A stretch of DNA of 64,000 nt from DAIDKA01 sp963726995 (GCA_963726995.1 CAVSEP010000007.1:124001-188000), one strand, 5' to 3'. Numbered from the stretch's first letter, positions 34,843-46,672 are shown. Numbers and translations are program-made. Notes: generated by a model from the letters alone, not told the origin.

Positions 34843-35770
34843 TCGGGGTGCGGACAAAGCCCGGCGGATAGTCCTCGACTTCATTGCCGACGATGGTGAA
34901 TTCCTTCTTGCGGCCGCTGAAGCGCTCCTCGAGGGCCATGTAGCCGCGCGGATCAAACAGCGGTGTGGCGCTCATGCCATAGATACCGGTGGCATCCTGC
35001 TTGTCGCAGGTATACAGGCTGCCCTGCTGTGCGAAGTTCTTCTTGCCGTGCTCCAGCATGCCGTCCATCGCGGCCTTCAGGGTGTAGTGCATGGTCAGGA
35101 AATTGAACCCCAGCGGGTAGATCTCCTCCACCGTCACCTCCGGCACGCCATTGCGTCCGCCGACATCCGGATACATCTTCCAGCCCGGCACCCGCTTGGC
35201 CACGTAGCGCGCGTCATCCAGGTTGCTGAGCTTGACCACGGTGGTCATCTGCGCCCCGAGTTCGACGGCAGCGCGGCAGCGTTCGATGCCCTCGTCCAGT
35301 TCGGTCTTGGGATCGGCGTTGGTGCGCGCGATCAGGATGCAGTCCGTACCGGCGAGCGCCGCCAGCGCCGCCTTCACCTTCTCGTAGTAGCGCTCCCGCG
35401 GCAGCAGCTTGGTCGACTCCTCCATGTCACTGGAATCCTCCAGTTGCAGAGCCGTGGCGCCGGCACGCGCCATGCGCTTGCAGGCGCGGTAGACCGCGAG
35501 CGGTCCGCCGTAGCCGTTCTCGATGTCCGCCGCCAGGGGGAGCGGCGAGGTCTGGCTGATGCGGCTGGTGATCCACTCGATATCCGTGAGATTCGTGAAG
35601 CCGTAGTCCAACACGCCGTTCATCGCGATGGACACCTCGCCACCGCTGAGCATCATGGCCGGAAAGCCCACCATCTCCACGGCGCGCGCCGAAGCGCAGT
35701 CGTATACGCAGGGCGCGACCACGCAGGCGGTCGCGGCCTCGAGAACCTGTCTTAACGACCGTTTGCCCAT
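34826..35770 (-). CDS. Isocitrate lyase/PEP mutase superfamily enzyme
   Basis: A 314-residue cytosolic C-C lyase-type protein. Family motifs are CVYDCASARAVEMVGFPAMM near residue 25, PLAADIENGYGG near 84 for the metal-binding acidic residues, and ALQLEDSSDMEE. The lyase loop KKCGH of isocitrate and methylisocitrate lyases is not present, so an oxaloacetate decarboxylase or carboxyvinyl-lyase-like role is as likely. The ATG at 35770 follows GGGAG. The gene is first or last in a minus-strand group with a hydroxyacid dehydrogenase and an SDR. Confidence 0.8.
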   Translation of the reverse strand: MGKRSLRQVLEAATACVVAPCVYDCASARAVEMVGFPAMMLSGGEVSIAMNGVLDYGFTNLTDIEWITSRISQTSPLPLAADIENGYGGPLAVYRACKRMARAGATALQLEDSSDMEESTKLLPRERYYEKVKAALAALAGTDCILIARTNADPKTELDEGIERCRAAVELGAQMTTVVKLSNLDDARYVAKRVPGWKMYPDVGGRNGVPEVTVEEIYPLGFNFLTMHYTLKAAMDGMLEHGKKNFAQQGSLYTCDKQDATGIYGMSATPLFDPRGYMALEERFSGRKKEFTIVGNEVEDYPPGFVRTPITDRF

Positions 35771-35816
35771 GTTGCTGCTCCCGCTCTGGATGATATCGGT
35801 ACCATAGTCCGGATCC

Positions 35817-36752
35817 CTAACCGACACAATCCGCGCCGGCCACCGCATCCAGACTGGCGAACAGCATCTCGGCCATTCGGCGGCGGGTCTCGATGGTGGC
35901 GCTGGCCATGTGCGGTGTCAGAATGACCCTTGGGCACTCGCGCAAGGCTTGCGGCACATTGGGTTCATTCTCATAGACGTCCAGCGCCGCGCCGGCCAAG
36001 CGGCCGGCGGTCAGGGCTGCGATCAGGGCCGGCTCGTCGACCACCGCGCCGCGCGCCACATTGACCAGGTAGCCTTGCGGACCCAGGGCATCCAGCACCG
36101 CCATGTCGACCAGGTGTCGCGTGGCCGCATTCGCCGGACAGGCCAGCACCAGCACCTCGCTGGCCCGCGCCAGCGACAGGGCGTCAGGATGGAAATCATA
36201 GGGAACGTTCTTGCGCCCGGGACCGGTGTAGGCGACGGGCCCGAATGGCGCGAGCCGGGTGGCGATGGCGCTGCCGATATGGCCCAGGCCCACGATGCCG
36301 AAGCGCCGCCCGCTGACTTTGCGCGCGAGCGGCCGCTCGCCTCGCAGCCAGTCACCGTTGCGCACGAACGCATCGGCACTCGGGATGCCGCGCAGCAGAC
36401 CGATGATCAGGCCCACCGCCAGATCCGCCACATCCTCGGTCAGCGCACCGGGCGTGGTGGCGACCTGCACCGCCTGGCGGGCCGCCTGCTGCAGGTCGAT
36501 CTTGTCGACGCCCACACCGTTCACGGCAATGATCTTCAGCGCCGGCAGCGCCTGCATCAGCGCGTTACTGCAGCCGACGTGGCCGCCCGTGACCACCGCT
36601 CGCACGCGCGTCGCATGCGCCCGCAGCCACTCCTCGCGCTGCGTTTCACCGAGCAAGTCCCAGCGAATGACCTCGAAGCGCGCGGCGAGTCCGGCTTCCA
36701 GGTAGCCGGAAAACGGGCACAGTTGCAGGGCTACCGCGCGCGCCTGAGTCAT
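35817..36752 (-). CDS. D-isomer-specific 2-hydroxyacid dehydrogenase (GhrB-like)
   Basis: A 311-residue NAD(P)-dependent dehydrogenase that interconverts 2-oxo and D-2-hydroxy acids. The Rossmann motif GLGHIGS is near residue 155. The catalytic set is Arg in NVARGAVVDE, Glu in YENEPNVP and His in LTPHMAS. Such enzymes reduce glyoxylate, hydroxypyruvate or 2-ketogluconate. The gluconate/idonate neighbours make a ketogluconate reductase role attractive, but this is inference. It is 9 nt downstream of the SDR gene. Confidence 0.9.
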   Translation of the reverse strand: MTQARAVALQLCPFSGYLEAGLAARFEVIRWDLLGETQREEWLRAHATRVRAVVTGGHVGCSNALMQALPALKIIAVNGVGVDKIDLQQAARQAVQVATTPGALTEDVADLAVGLIIGLLRGIPSADAFVRNGDWLRGERPLARKVSGRRFGIVGLGHIGSAIATRLAPFGPVAYTGPGRKNVPYDFHPDALSLARASEVLVLACPANAATRHLVDMAVLDALGPQGYLVNVARGAVVDEPALIAALTAGRLAGAALDVYENEPNVPQALRECPRVILTPHMASATIETRRRMAEMLFASLDAVAGADCVG

Positions 36753-36761
36753 GATGGGTGC

Positions 36762-37529
36762 TCAGATGACGGCCAGCAGGCCGCCGTCCACGTAGAGAAT
36801 CTGGCCATTGACGAAATTCGAGGCTTCGGAGGCCAGAAAGATTGCGGCGCCGTGCAGGTCCTGGATCTGGCCCCAGCGCCCCGCCGGCGTGCGCTTGCGC
36901 AGCCACTCGTCGAATACCGGATTCTCGTACAGCGGCCGGTTCAGTTCCGTCGCGTAGTAGCCCGGACCGATGGCATTGATCTGCAACCCGAATCCGGCCC
37001 AGTCGGCACACATGCCCCGGGTTAGATTCTTCACGGCGCCTTTGGAGGCGGTGTACGGCGCGATGCCGGGACGGGCCAGCTCGCATTGCACGCTGCCGAT
37101 GTTGATGATCTTGCCGCGCCGGCGGCTGATCATGCCCGGCGCGACCGCCTTGCTGACGTAGTAGACACTGTCCAGGTTGGTGGCCATCAGCCGGCGCCAA
37201 TCCGCGTCGGCGAAGTCCTGCAGCGCAGCCCGGACCTGAATGCCGGCGCAGTTCACCAGAATGTCGATGGCGCCATGGTTCGACTCGATGCTCGCGACGG
37301 CCTGCGCGATCTGCGCCGGGTCCGTCACGTCAAAGGCGCTGGTCTCCACGTCCGCTCCGCCCTCTCGCAGCCGCTGCGCGGACGCCTGCAGCGCATCGCG
37401 GTCGCGGCCGTTGAGAATGACCCTGGCCCCCGCCCCGGCCAGCGCCTCGGCGATTCCGAAGCCGATGCCGCGCGAGGAACCCGTGACCAGAGCCTGCCTT
37501 CCGGCCAGACCGAACAGCTGCGTGAGCAT
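36762..37529 (-). CDS. idnO: SDR oxidoreductase, gluconate 5-dehydrogenase-like
   Basis: A 255-residue short-chain dehydrogenase. The cofactor loop TGSSRGIGFGIAEAL is near residue 15, NCAGI near 92, the catalytic Ser in INIGSVQ near 145, and Tyr-Lys in PYTASKGAV near 158-162. IdnO-type enzymes reduce 5-ketogluconate to D-gluconate. Divergent pairing with an idonate 5-dehydrogenase and nearby gntK supports this. The ATG at 37529 fits the family; longer starts would overlap the divergent promoter region. Confidence 0.82.
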   Translation of the reverse strand: MLTQLFGLAGRQALVTGSSRGIGFGIAEALAGAGARVILNGRDRDALQASAQRLREGGADVETSAFDVTDPAQIAQAVASIESNHGAIDILVNCAGIQVRAALQDFADADWRRLMATNLDSVYYVSKAVAPGMISRRRGKIINIGSVQCELARPGIAPYTASKGAVKNLTRGMCADWAGFGLQINAIGPGYYATELNRPLYENPVFDEWLRKRTPAGRWGQIQDLHGAAIFLASEASNFVNGQILYVDGGLLAVI

Positions 37530-37620
37530 GCCAAATTGGACCACACCCGGCGCACCGGTGGCAACGCGCGTCGGGCCGTGTGTTATCGTGCACACTCCTT
37601 GTAGCTTGCGGAACTACCCA

Positions 37621-38676
37621 ATGTTGGCTGCGGTGTGTCACGGCAAGAAGGATTTGCGGATCGAGCCGGTGGAGGATCGCCGCATCGGGCCTGACGAAGT
37701 TCGTGTCGCCGTCGTCTTCGGCGGCATCTGCGGCTCGGACATGCACTACTTCCACAACGGCGCCGTCGGCGACTTCAAGCTGCGCGAACCGCTGACCCTG
37801 GGTCACGAGATTTCCGGCGTCGTGGTCGAGGCGGGCGCGCAGGTGACCCACCTCACCCCCGGCATGAAGGCAGCGCTCGATCCAAGCCGGCCCTGCCTCA
37901 CCTGCAGTTACTGTCGCGCCGGGCGCGGCAACCTGTGCAGCAACATGTTCTTCCTGGGCAGTGCCGGACGCTTTCCCCACGTGCAGGGAGGCTTTGCCCA
38001 GCAGCTGGTGTTGCGCCAGGACCAGGTAATTCCGGTCCCGGATGACACGGATCTTCTGAAGCTCTCGGTGGCCGAACCGCTGTCGGTGGGTCTGCATGCG
38101 GTCAGCCGCGCGGGCGCCCTCACCGGCAAACGGGTGCTGGTCACCGGATCCGGCCCCATCGGATTGCTGACCGCGCGTGCCGCGCGGCACGCGGGCGCGG
38201 CCGAAGTGGTCGCGACGGATATCGCCGATCGCCCGCTGGAGGTGGCGCTGCGGCACATGGGCGCCTCGCTCACGGTGAATGTCGCCTCCGATCCGCAGGG
38301 GCTGGCGCGCTTCGAAGTGGATGGCGGCTACTTCGACGTGGCCTTCGAGGCCTCCGGAAGCGCCGCGGCGCTGGCATCCATCTTCAAGGTCATCCGCCGG
38401 GGCGGGCGCATCGTGCAGGTCGGCATGTTGCCAGCGGGTACCGCGCCCGTGCCCGTCAATGTCCTGCAGTCGCGCGAAATCGAGCTGCTCGGGGCTTTTC
38501 GCGCCTGCGATGAGTTCCGGCTCGCCGTGCGGCTCATCGTCGCCGGTGTCATCGATGTGACCCCGATCCTCTCGGGCACCTACCCGCTTGCCGACGCGGT
38601 CACTGCGCTGGAGGTGGCCGCGGATCGCTCGCGCTTCGTGAAGCTGCATCTGGCGCTCCAACAAGGGCCGGGTTGA
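37621..38676 (+). CDS. idnD: L-idonate 5-dehydrogenase
   Basis: A zinc-dependent medium-chain dehydrogenase of 351 residues that oxidises L-idonate to 5-ketogluconate. The catalytic zinc region is GGICGSDMHYFHNGAVGDF, then LGHEISG. The structural zinc cysteines are CLTCSYCRAGRGNLC. The NAD-binding loop is GSGPIGLLTA. The ATG at 37621 was taken because the homologous N-terminus MLAAVCHGKKDLRIE starts there. The stop overlaps the start of the LacI-family gene. A related sorbitol/xylitol dehydrogenase function cannot be excluded. Confidence 0.86.
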   Translation: MLAAVCHGKKDLRIEPVEDRRIGPDEVRVAVVFGGICGSDMHYFHNGAVGDFKLREPLTLGHEISGVVVEAGAQVTHLTPGMKAALDPSRPCLTCSYCRAGRGNLCSNMFFLGSAGRFPHVQGGFAQQLVLRQDQVIPVPDDTDLLKLSVAEPLSVGLHAVSRAGALTGKRVLVTGSGPIGLLTARAARHAGAAEVVATDIADRPLEVALRHMGASLTVNVASDPQGLARFEVDGGYFDVAFEASGSAAALASIFKVIRRGGRIVQVGMLPAGTAPVPVNVLQSREIELLGAFRACDEFRLAVRLIVAGVIDVTPILSGTYPLADAVTALEVAADRSRFVKLHLALQQGPG

Positions 38677-39716
38677 GCGTGCGGGCGGTGGGGCAGCGTC
38701 CGACGATCCGCGACGTGTCGCGGCTGGCGGGCGTGTCGCGCATGACGGTCTCGCGCGTGGTGCGCGAACTGGGAGTCGTCTCCGCGGATACACGCGCCCG
38801 CGTCAACCGCGCCATTGCCGACCTGGGCTATGTGCCGGACCGGGCCGCCGGCAGCCTCGGCAGCCACCGGACCGGATTCATCGCCCTGATCCTGCCGAAT
38901 CTCACCAATGCCAACTTCGCCTCCGTCGCACATGGCCTGACCGAAGCCCTGCGCCTGGCCGACTACGACCTGCTGATCGCCTACACCGACTACTCCTTAG
39001 CCGAGGAGGAGCGGCAGCTGAAGAACCTGCTGGCGCGCCGCCCTGAGGCCGTGGTGCTCACCGGCGCGGTCCACCGGCGCGCCGCGGCGCGCATGCTGCT
39101 GGCGGCGAATATTCCGGTGATCGAGATGGCGGATCTGCCCCGCCATCCTATCGAGCACGCCGTCGGATTTTCGAACTATCAGGCCGGGCGAAGCGCCGCC
39201 CGCTACCTGCTCGAGCGCGGCTTTAGACATATCGGTGCGGTCGCCAGTGCCGCACACGGCGATGTCGTCGATCACCGCGGCGAGGAACGCATGCGCGGCT
39301 TCGAGGACGAGCTGCGGCTGGCGGGCCGGCCAACGGACCTGGTCGTGCGCCACGGGCACGCGCCCGTCAGCTTCGATCACGGCGCCCGAGTCATTCCGCT
39401 GCTGCTGGAGCGCGAGCTGCGGCCTGATGCCATCTTCGCGGTGTCGGACCTGTCCGCCGTGGGCATCGTGATGGAATGCCAGCGCCGCGGGGTGCGGGTC
39501 CCGCAGGACATTTCCGTCATGGGCTTTGGCGACTTTGAAATCGGCGCGCAGATCAATCCGCCGCTGACCACCATCCACGTTGACTTCCGCGGCCTGGGAC
39601 GCACCACCGGCCAGCTGCTGCTGGAACTGCTGGCCAGCGGCGCGAGCGATACGCCCAAGCTCATTGACGTGGGCCTCACGGTGCTCGAGCGCGCCTCAGT
39701 TCGGGCCGCTGTCTGA
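38673..39716 (+). CDS. LacI-family regulator, GntR/IdnR-like
   Basis: A 347-residue repressor-type protein. The N-terminal HTH reads TIRDVSRLAGVSRMTVSRVV, with the hinge helix near residue 55. A periplasmic-binding-protein-like effector domain follows (FIALILPNLTNANFASVAHG ... DISVMGFGDFEIG). Sequence and context resemble the gluconate and idonate repressors GntR and IdnR. The start is TTG 38673 overlapping the idnD stop (TTGA); GTG 38679 is the alternative. It probably controls the idnD-gntK set and perhaps the GTTAC-N2-GTAAC sites. Confidence 0.9.
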   Translation: MSVRAVGQRPTIRDVSRLAGVSRMTVSRVVRELGVVSADTRARVNRAIADLGYVPDRAAGSLGSHRTGFIALILPNLTNANFASVAHGLTEALRLADYDLLIAYTDYSLAEEERQLKNLLARRPEAVVLTGAVHRRAAARMLLAANIPVIEMADLPRHPIEHAVGFSNYQAGRSAARYLLERGFRHIGAVASAAHGDVVDHRGEERMRGFEDELRLAGRPTDLVVRHGHAPVSFDHGARVIPLLLERELRPDAIFAVSDLSAVGIVMECQRRGVRVPQDISVMGFGDFEIGAQINPPLTTIHVDFRGLGRTTGQLLLELLASGASDTPKLIDVGLTVLERASVRAAV

Positions 39717-39729
39717 TACAGGCCGCAAC

Positions 39730-40215
39730 GTGACACGTTGCGTCATCATGGGCGTCACGGGCAGCGGCAAGTCAACGCTGGGATGGGCGCTGGCGCGGGC
39801 CCTGGACTGCCCTTTCATCGAAGGCGACTCGCTGCACCCGGCCGCCAACATCGCCAAGATGTCGGCGGGCCTGCCGCTGGATGACGCTGATCGGATCCCA
39901 TTCCTGCAGAATGTCGCGCAGGCCATCGAGGCGGCGCCGGGCCCGCTGGTCATCTCCTGCTCCGCCCTCAAGCGCGCCTATCGCGATCGGCTACGGCGCG
40001 CCGATCCGCAGCTGCTGTTCGTGCATCCGGTACTGTCGCGCGAGTCACTGCAAAGTCGACTGCAACAGCGCCGGGACCACTTCATGCCGAGGCGGCTCCT
40101 GGACAGCCAGCTGCGGGATCTGGAGCCACCGGGGGCGGACGAACGGTGCCTACAGGTCGATGGCAGTGAGCCACCGGGGCGGCAGGTGGCGCGCATACTC
40201 ACGCAGATCTTTTGA
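39730..40215 (+). CDS. gntK: Gluconokinase
   Basis: Phosphorylates D-gluconate to 6-phosphogluconate. It has 161 residues. The P-loop MGVTGSGKST is near residue 7. The substrate block FIEGDSLHPAANIAKMSAGLPLDD and SALKRAYRDRLR are diagnostic of the GntK family. GTG 39730 is the only start that leaves a complete first strand; AGG lies 8 nt upstream. It follows the LacI gene by 13 nt, so idnD, the regulator and gntK probably form one operon. Confidence 0.94.
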   Translation: MTRCVIMGVTGSGKSTLGWALARALDCPFIEGDSLHPAANIAKMSAGLPLDDADRIPFLQNVAQAIEAAPGPLVISCSALKRAYRDRLRRADPQLLFVHPVLSRESLQSRLQQRRDHFMPRRLLDSQLRDLEPPGADERCLQVDGSEPPGRQVARILTQIF

Positions 40216-40275
40216 TCCTTTGAAGCCGGCCGGTATGATGCGCCGGCGGGTCATTACAACGAGAAGGGCACCCAC

Positions 40276-41838
40276 TTGGACGCACCATACGCACCTCCTT
40301 CCGCGAGCACCTTGGACAAAGCGTTGAAAGCCATGGCCGGCGTCGTCGGCGCCGCCGCGACCTTCGCCTCGGAGGAGGACCGCGACGCCTACAGCGACCG
40401 CTTTCCCATCGATGCGCACCGCCATCGGCCCTTTGCGGCGGTCGCCCCGACTTCCGCCGAACAGGTGCAGGCTCTGGTCAAGATCGCGGCCGCCCATCGC
40501 GTGCCGATCTGGACGGTCAGCCGCGGCAAGAACTTGGGCTATGGCACCGCGGCACCCGTGGTCGCCGGCTCGATCGTGCTGGACCTCTCGCGCATGCAGA
40601 AGATCGAGGTCGACGTGGAGAACGCCACCGTGCTGCTGGAGCCGGGCGTGGGGTTCTATGACCTGTACGACTATCTGCAGACCCGCAACATTCCGCTGTG
40701 GCTTTCGGTGCCGGGCAACAGCTGGGGCTCGGTGATCGGCAATGCCCTGGACCGGGGCCTGGGCTATACGCCCTACGGTGAGCACACGCGCAACTTCTGC
40801 GGTATGGAGGTGGTGCTCCCGGATGGCGACATGGTGCGCACGGGCATGGGCGCGATGCCCAATGCGCCGACCTGGCAGCTGCACAAGTACGGGTATGGTC
40901 CGGCCTGGGACCAGCTGTTCGTGCAGTCGAATTTCGGCATCGTGACCAAGGCCGGCATGTGGCTGATGCCGCAGCCGCAAGTCGTGCGCGGCTTCGATGT
41001 CGAAATGGATCGCATGGAGGACTTGGGTCCCCTGATCGACGCCATCGGTCCGCTGCGCCGGGAGGGCGTGCTGCAGCAGTCACCCACCATCGGCAACTGG
41101 TTCCGCGCCGCCAATATCCTCACCACCCGTCGGCAGTGGACCGACAAGCCCGGATCCCTGTCGGATGATGTGATCAGCGCCATCCGCAAACAGTTCGGTC
41201 TGGGCTGGTGGGGAGTCAGCTTGCGCCTCTACGGGCGCGAGACCGTGGTCCAGGCGAACCTCGACATCCTCGAAAAGTCGCTGAACGCCATCAAGCCCAT
41301 GAGCATGAAGCCCTTCAGCTGGCGCCCCGGCGATCCATTCTCGCCGACGTCGGGCGGCTGGATGGGCGTGCCGATGACCTTCCCGATGCAAAGCGCCAAC
41401 TGGTTCGGCGGCCGCGGCGGACACATCGGCTTCTCCCCGGTGCTGACGCAATCCGGAAAACTCGCCATGGAACAGTTCAAGCGCACCTACGCGCGCTACA
41501 AGGAATTCGGCATGGACTACCAGGCGAGCTTCGCCTTCGGCGAGCGCCACATGCTCAACGTCAATGCCATACTGCTGAACCTGGATGATCCGGAGTTCAT
41601 GAAACGCGTCGATCCGTTCCTGCGCACCCTCATCAACGACGCTCGCCAGCACGGCTACGGCGAATACCGCGCCCACATCGACTACATGGACACGGTGGCG
41701 GACTGCTACGACTACAACAACCACGCCCTGCGCCGCCTGAACGAGCGGGTGAAGAATGCTCTGGATCCGGCCGGCATCCTGGCGCCGGGCAAGAGCGGCA
41801 TCTGGCCGGCGGGCCACCGCCGGGAGGCCAAGTCATGA
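40276..41838 (+). CDS. FAD-binding 4-cresol dehydrogenase/vanillyl-alcohol oxidase family protein
   Basis: A 520-residue flavoprotein. The PCMH-type FAD-binding half contains RHRPFAAVAPTSAEQVQALV, WTVSRGKNLGYGTAAPVV and SVPGNSWGSVIGNALDRGLG. The C-terminal cap domain ends NALDPAGILAPGKSGIWP, typical of p-cresol methylhydroxylase and eugenol hydroxylase. TTG 40276 with AAGGG 7 nt upstream is the likely start; ATG 40333 is an alternative. A cytochrome c gene overlaps its stop (ATGA), which matches the flavocytochrome partners of these enzymes. The substrate is probably a 4-alkylphenol, not further resolvable. Confidence 0.88.
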   Translation: MDAPYAPPSASTLDKALKAMAGVVGAAATFASEEDRDAYSDRFPIDAHRHRPFAAVAPTSAEQVQALVKIAAAHRVPIWTVSRGKNLGYGTAAPVVAGSIVLDLSRMQKIEVDVENATVLLEPGVGFYDLYDYLQTRNIPLWLSVPGNSWGSVIGNALDRGLGYTPYGEHTRNFCGMEVVLPDGDMVRTGMGAMPNAPTWQLHKYGYGPAWDQLFVQSNFGIVTKAGMWLMPQPQVVRGFDVEMDRMEDLGPLIDAIGPLRREGVLQQSPTIGNWFRAANILTTRRQWTDKPGSLSDDVISAIRKQFGLGWWGVSLRLYGRETVVQANLDILEKSLNAIKPMSMKPFSWRPGDPFSPTSGGWMGVPMTFPMQSANWFGGRGGHIGFSPVLTQSGKLAMEQFKRTYARYKEFGMDYQASFAFGERHMLNVNAILLNLDDPEFMKRVDPFLRTLINDARQHGYGEYRAHIDYMDTVADCYDYNNHALRRLNERVKNALDPAGILAPGKSGIWPAGHRREAKS

Positions 41839-42151
41839 GGCGCACGGTACTGCTCGGCATCTGCGTCCTCTGGCCGCCTGCTCGGCGCCGGGGCTGAGCC
41901 CACCGGCGAAGCAGCTGTTCCAGCACAAGTGCGCGATGTGTCATGGCGCCGTAGGCATGGGCACGGGGCTGCTGGCGCGGCGCATGAAGCCTGAAGTGGC
42001 GCAACTGGAAACGCGCGAGGATCTCTCGGCGGCCTACGTCGAGCGCGCCGCGCGCATCGGGGTCCTGAACATGCCGCCGATCACTCGCGGCGACGTGAGC
42101 GATGCGCAGCTGGCGAGCATCGCGCAGTACCTGTCGAGGGGCAAACCCTAG
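41835..42151 (+). CDS. Cytochrome c lipoprotein subunit, frame broken in the signal peptide
   Basis: Presumed electron acceptor of the preceding flavoprotein. The ATG overlaps the upstream stop and begins MRRTVLLGICVL, but this frame soon stops. The rest, LAACSAPGLSPPAKQLFQHK, then CAMCH (heme c) and LNMPPITRG (probable axial Met), continues in another frame to TAG 42149-42151. One missing base near 41868-41872 (span 317 nt) would restore a 105-residue lipoprotein with lipobox LAAC. It is either a sequencing error or a real mutation that silences the subunit. The stop overlaps convergent ppsR. Confidence 0.75.
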
Positions 42152-42972
42152 TAGATCAGCCGATCGGGGCGGATGTCCCGCAGGATGGTCGTGGAAATCT
42201 CCTCGATCGACTTGTGGGTCGTGGACAGCCAGGGAATGCCCTCACGACGCATCATGGATTCCGCGTGGCTGACTTCATAGCGGCAGTTCTCCAGCGTCGC
42301 ATACTTGCTGCCGGGCAGGCGCTCATTGCGCACCTGCGACAGCCGTATCGGATCGATGGTCAGGCCGAAGCACTTGCGTCGGTAGGACGACAGGCAGCCC
42401 GGAAACTGTCCGCGTTCGAAATCATCCGGGATCAAGGGATAGTTGGCCGCCTTGATGCCGTGCTGCATGGCCAGATACAGCGAGGTGGGCGTCTTACCGC
42501 TGCGGCTCACGCCCACCAGCACGACGTCCGCGGCCTTCAGGTTCTCGGCCGACTGCCCATCGTCATGCGCCAGCGTGAAGTTGATGGCATCGATGCGATT
42601 GTTGTAGGCCTCGCTGGTGCTCACGTCCGGTGAACGGCCCACCCGATGATTGCTCTTGCAGCCCAGCTCCTCCTCCAGGGGCTCGACGAAGGTGCGGAAC
42701 ATGTCCAGCACCATGCCCTTGCAGGACTGCGAGGTCAGGACATCCCGCACGTCCTCGTCGACCAGGGTCACGAAGATGATGGGCCGCTTGCCCTCGCGAT
42801 CAGCCGCCTGGTTGATCTCCTTGACCACTCCCCAGGCCTTGTCCACGGTGTCCACGAAAGGCCGGCGGATATGCCGCGGATTGCCCGGAAACTGCGCCAG
42901 AATCGAATTGCCGAAAGTCTCGGCGGTGATGCCCGTGCCATCGGAAACAAAAAATACTGTTCTGTTCGGCAT
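42148..42972 (-). CDS. ppsR: PEP synthase regulatory protein (kinase/pyrophosphorylase)
   Basis: ADP-dependent kinase and Pi-dependent pyrophosphorylase that switches PEP synthase off and on. It has 274 residues. The N-terminal FFVSDGTGITAETFGNSIL and the P-loop VGVSRSGKTPTSLYLA are diagnostic of the PSRP (DUF299) family. The ATG at 42972 matches the family start. It is divergent from its target ppsA with 64 bp between start codons, which hold an AT-rich stretch (GATGATAATAATG) likely to contain promoter elements. Confidence 0.96.
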   Translation of the reverse strand: MPNRTVFFVSDGTGITAETFGNSILAQFPGNPRHIRRPFVDTVDKAWGVVKEINQAADREGKRPIIFVTLVDEDVRDVLTSQSCKGMVLDMFRTFVEPLEEELGCKSNHRVGRSPDVSTSEAYNNRIDAINFTLAHDDGQSAENLKAADVVLVGVSRSGKTPTSLYLAMQHGIKAANYPLIPDDFERGQFPGCLSSYRRKCFGLTIDPIRLSQVRNERLPGSKYATLENCRYEVSHAESMMRREGIPWLSTTHKSIEEISTTILRDIRPDRLIY

Positions 42973-43036
42973 CGGATGATAATAATGTGTGACGGGCCCG
43001 CCGGCCCCATTTTTCGACAGTCCTGGAGCCGATGTC

Positions 43037-45419
<2,383 letters not shown>

Positions 45420-45430
<11 letters not shown>

Positions 45431-45662
45431 GATCCACGACGCAGACCCCGCCGTTGACCGGCGAGTTCTCGCCTTCGGGCACCAGGATCTCCAGCATCTT
45501 GCCGCTGCCGGGCGCCAGCACTTCCTGGGTGACCTTCTCGGTCTCGATCTCGTACAGGGCCTCATCCTTGGCAAAGGAATCGCCGACCTGCTTGTGCCAC
45601 TTGGCGATGGTGGCCTCCTGCATGTTCATGCCGACCCGGCTCAACTTCAACGTGATCTTCAT
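45420..45662 (-). CDS. Stand-alone lipoyl (biotinyl-type) domain protein
   Basis: An 80-residue single lipoyl domain. The lysine for lipoylation is in EIETEKVTQEVLAP (about residue 43), and the domain ends in VDLSA without an E3-binding or catalytic E2 domain. It lies 25 nt downstream of an E1 beta gene and reads in the same direction, so it probably carries acyl groups for that complex. The catalytic E2 must be encoded elsewhere or replaced. It could be the surviving N-terminus of an E2, but its stop is clean and directly follows a complete domain. Confidence 0.85.
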
Positions 45663-45687
45663 GCTTCGTTCTTGCTCCTGCTCTCGT

Positions 45688-46672
45688 TCATGCCGCCGCG
45701 GCGCGACCCGTCAGCTCGCGGGCCGCACGGGCAATGCTCTCGGCATTCGGGATGACCCGCGCCTCGGCGTTCGGTGCGTACGGAATGCACACGTTGGGCA
45801 CCGCGACGCGCTTCACGGGCGCCTTCAGCAGCCCGAAGCCGCGATCCGCGACCATGGCCGCAATTTCGCTGGCGGCGCTGCAGCGCTCGCGCGCCTCATC
45901 GCAGATCACGATATGGCCGGTCTTGCGCAGTGAAGACAGAACCGCCGCATCGTCGAACGGCACCAGCGTGCGCGGATCGATGACTTCCGCATCGACTCCC
46001 GCAGCGGCGAGTTCCTTGGCGGCCTGCAGGGCGGGCTTGAGCATCGAGCCGATGGCCACGATCGTCACGTCCTTGCCGGCGCGGGCAATGGTGCGCCTTG
46101 CCGAACGGCACCAGATGCTCGCCTTCGGGCACCTCGCCCTGCTCGCCGCCGCGACCGCCGGCCTCCATGAAGAAACTGGGGTTGTTGCCGCGGATGGCCG
46201 TCTTCAGGAGACCCTTGGCATCCCCCGGAGTCGCCGGTGTGAGCACATTGATGCCGCCCAGGTTCATGACCGGCGGATAGGCCGTATCGGAGTGCTGCGC
46301 GGCATTGGAGCCGCCGCCGCCGTAGCTGGCGATGACGGTGATGGGCAGCTTCGCCTGGCCGCCGGACATCAGCCGCATCTTGGCCATCTGGTTGCCGATG
46401 GCGTCCATGCCGGTGTAGATGAAGTTGGAGAACATCAGGTGCAGGATCACGCGATGCCCCGCGGCGGCGGCGCCCACCGCCATGCCCGTCAGGGACTGTT
46501 CGCTGATCGGGGTATTGCGGATGCGGTTGCGCCCGAAGCGCTCGGTCAAACCCCGGCAGTCGCCCATGATGGCAAGTTCCACGTCTTCGCCGAACAGGAT
46601 GACCTTCGGGTCGCGTTCCATTTCCTCGAACAGCGCTTCGTTGATCGCCTGGATATAGCGTTTCTTGGCCAT
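45688..46672 (-). CDS. 2-oxo acid/acetoin dehydrogenase E1 beta subunit, frame broken
   Basis: Transketolase-like beta subunit of a TPP-dependent dehydrogenase. The N-terminal 200 residues (RYIQAINEALFEEMERDPKV, FGEDVE, NTPISEQSLTGMAVGAA, NPSFFMEAGG) are normal up to VPFGKA. The second half resumes in another frame with VTIVAIGSMLKPALQAAKEL, DAEVIDPRTLVPFD and ends RELTGRAAAA. The span of 985 nt is one base over a multiple of three, so one extra base (or two missing) lies near 46090-46105. Without it the protein would have about 327 residues. GGAG precedes the ATG. The partner alpha subunit lies 15 nt upstream. Confidence 0.85.

Noticed and set aside
33448..34956. 502-codon minus-strand frame opposite the spinster-like MFS gene
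   Set aside because: The plus strand encodes a normal 12-helix transporter with family motifs; the minus frame is a low-complexity Gln/His/Arg shadow.
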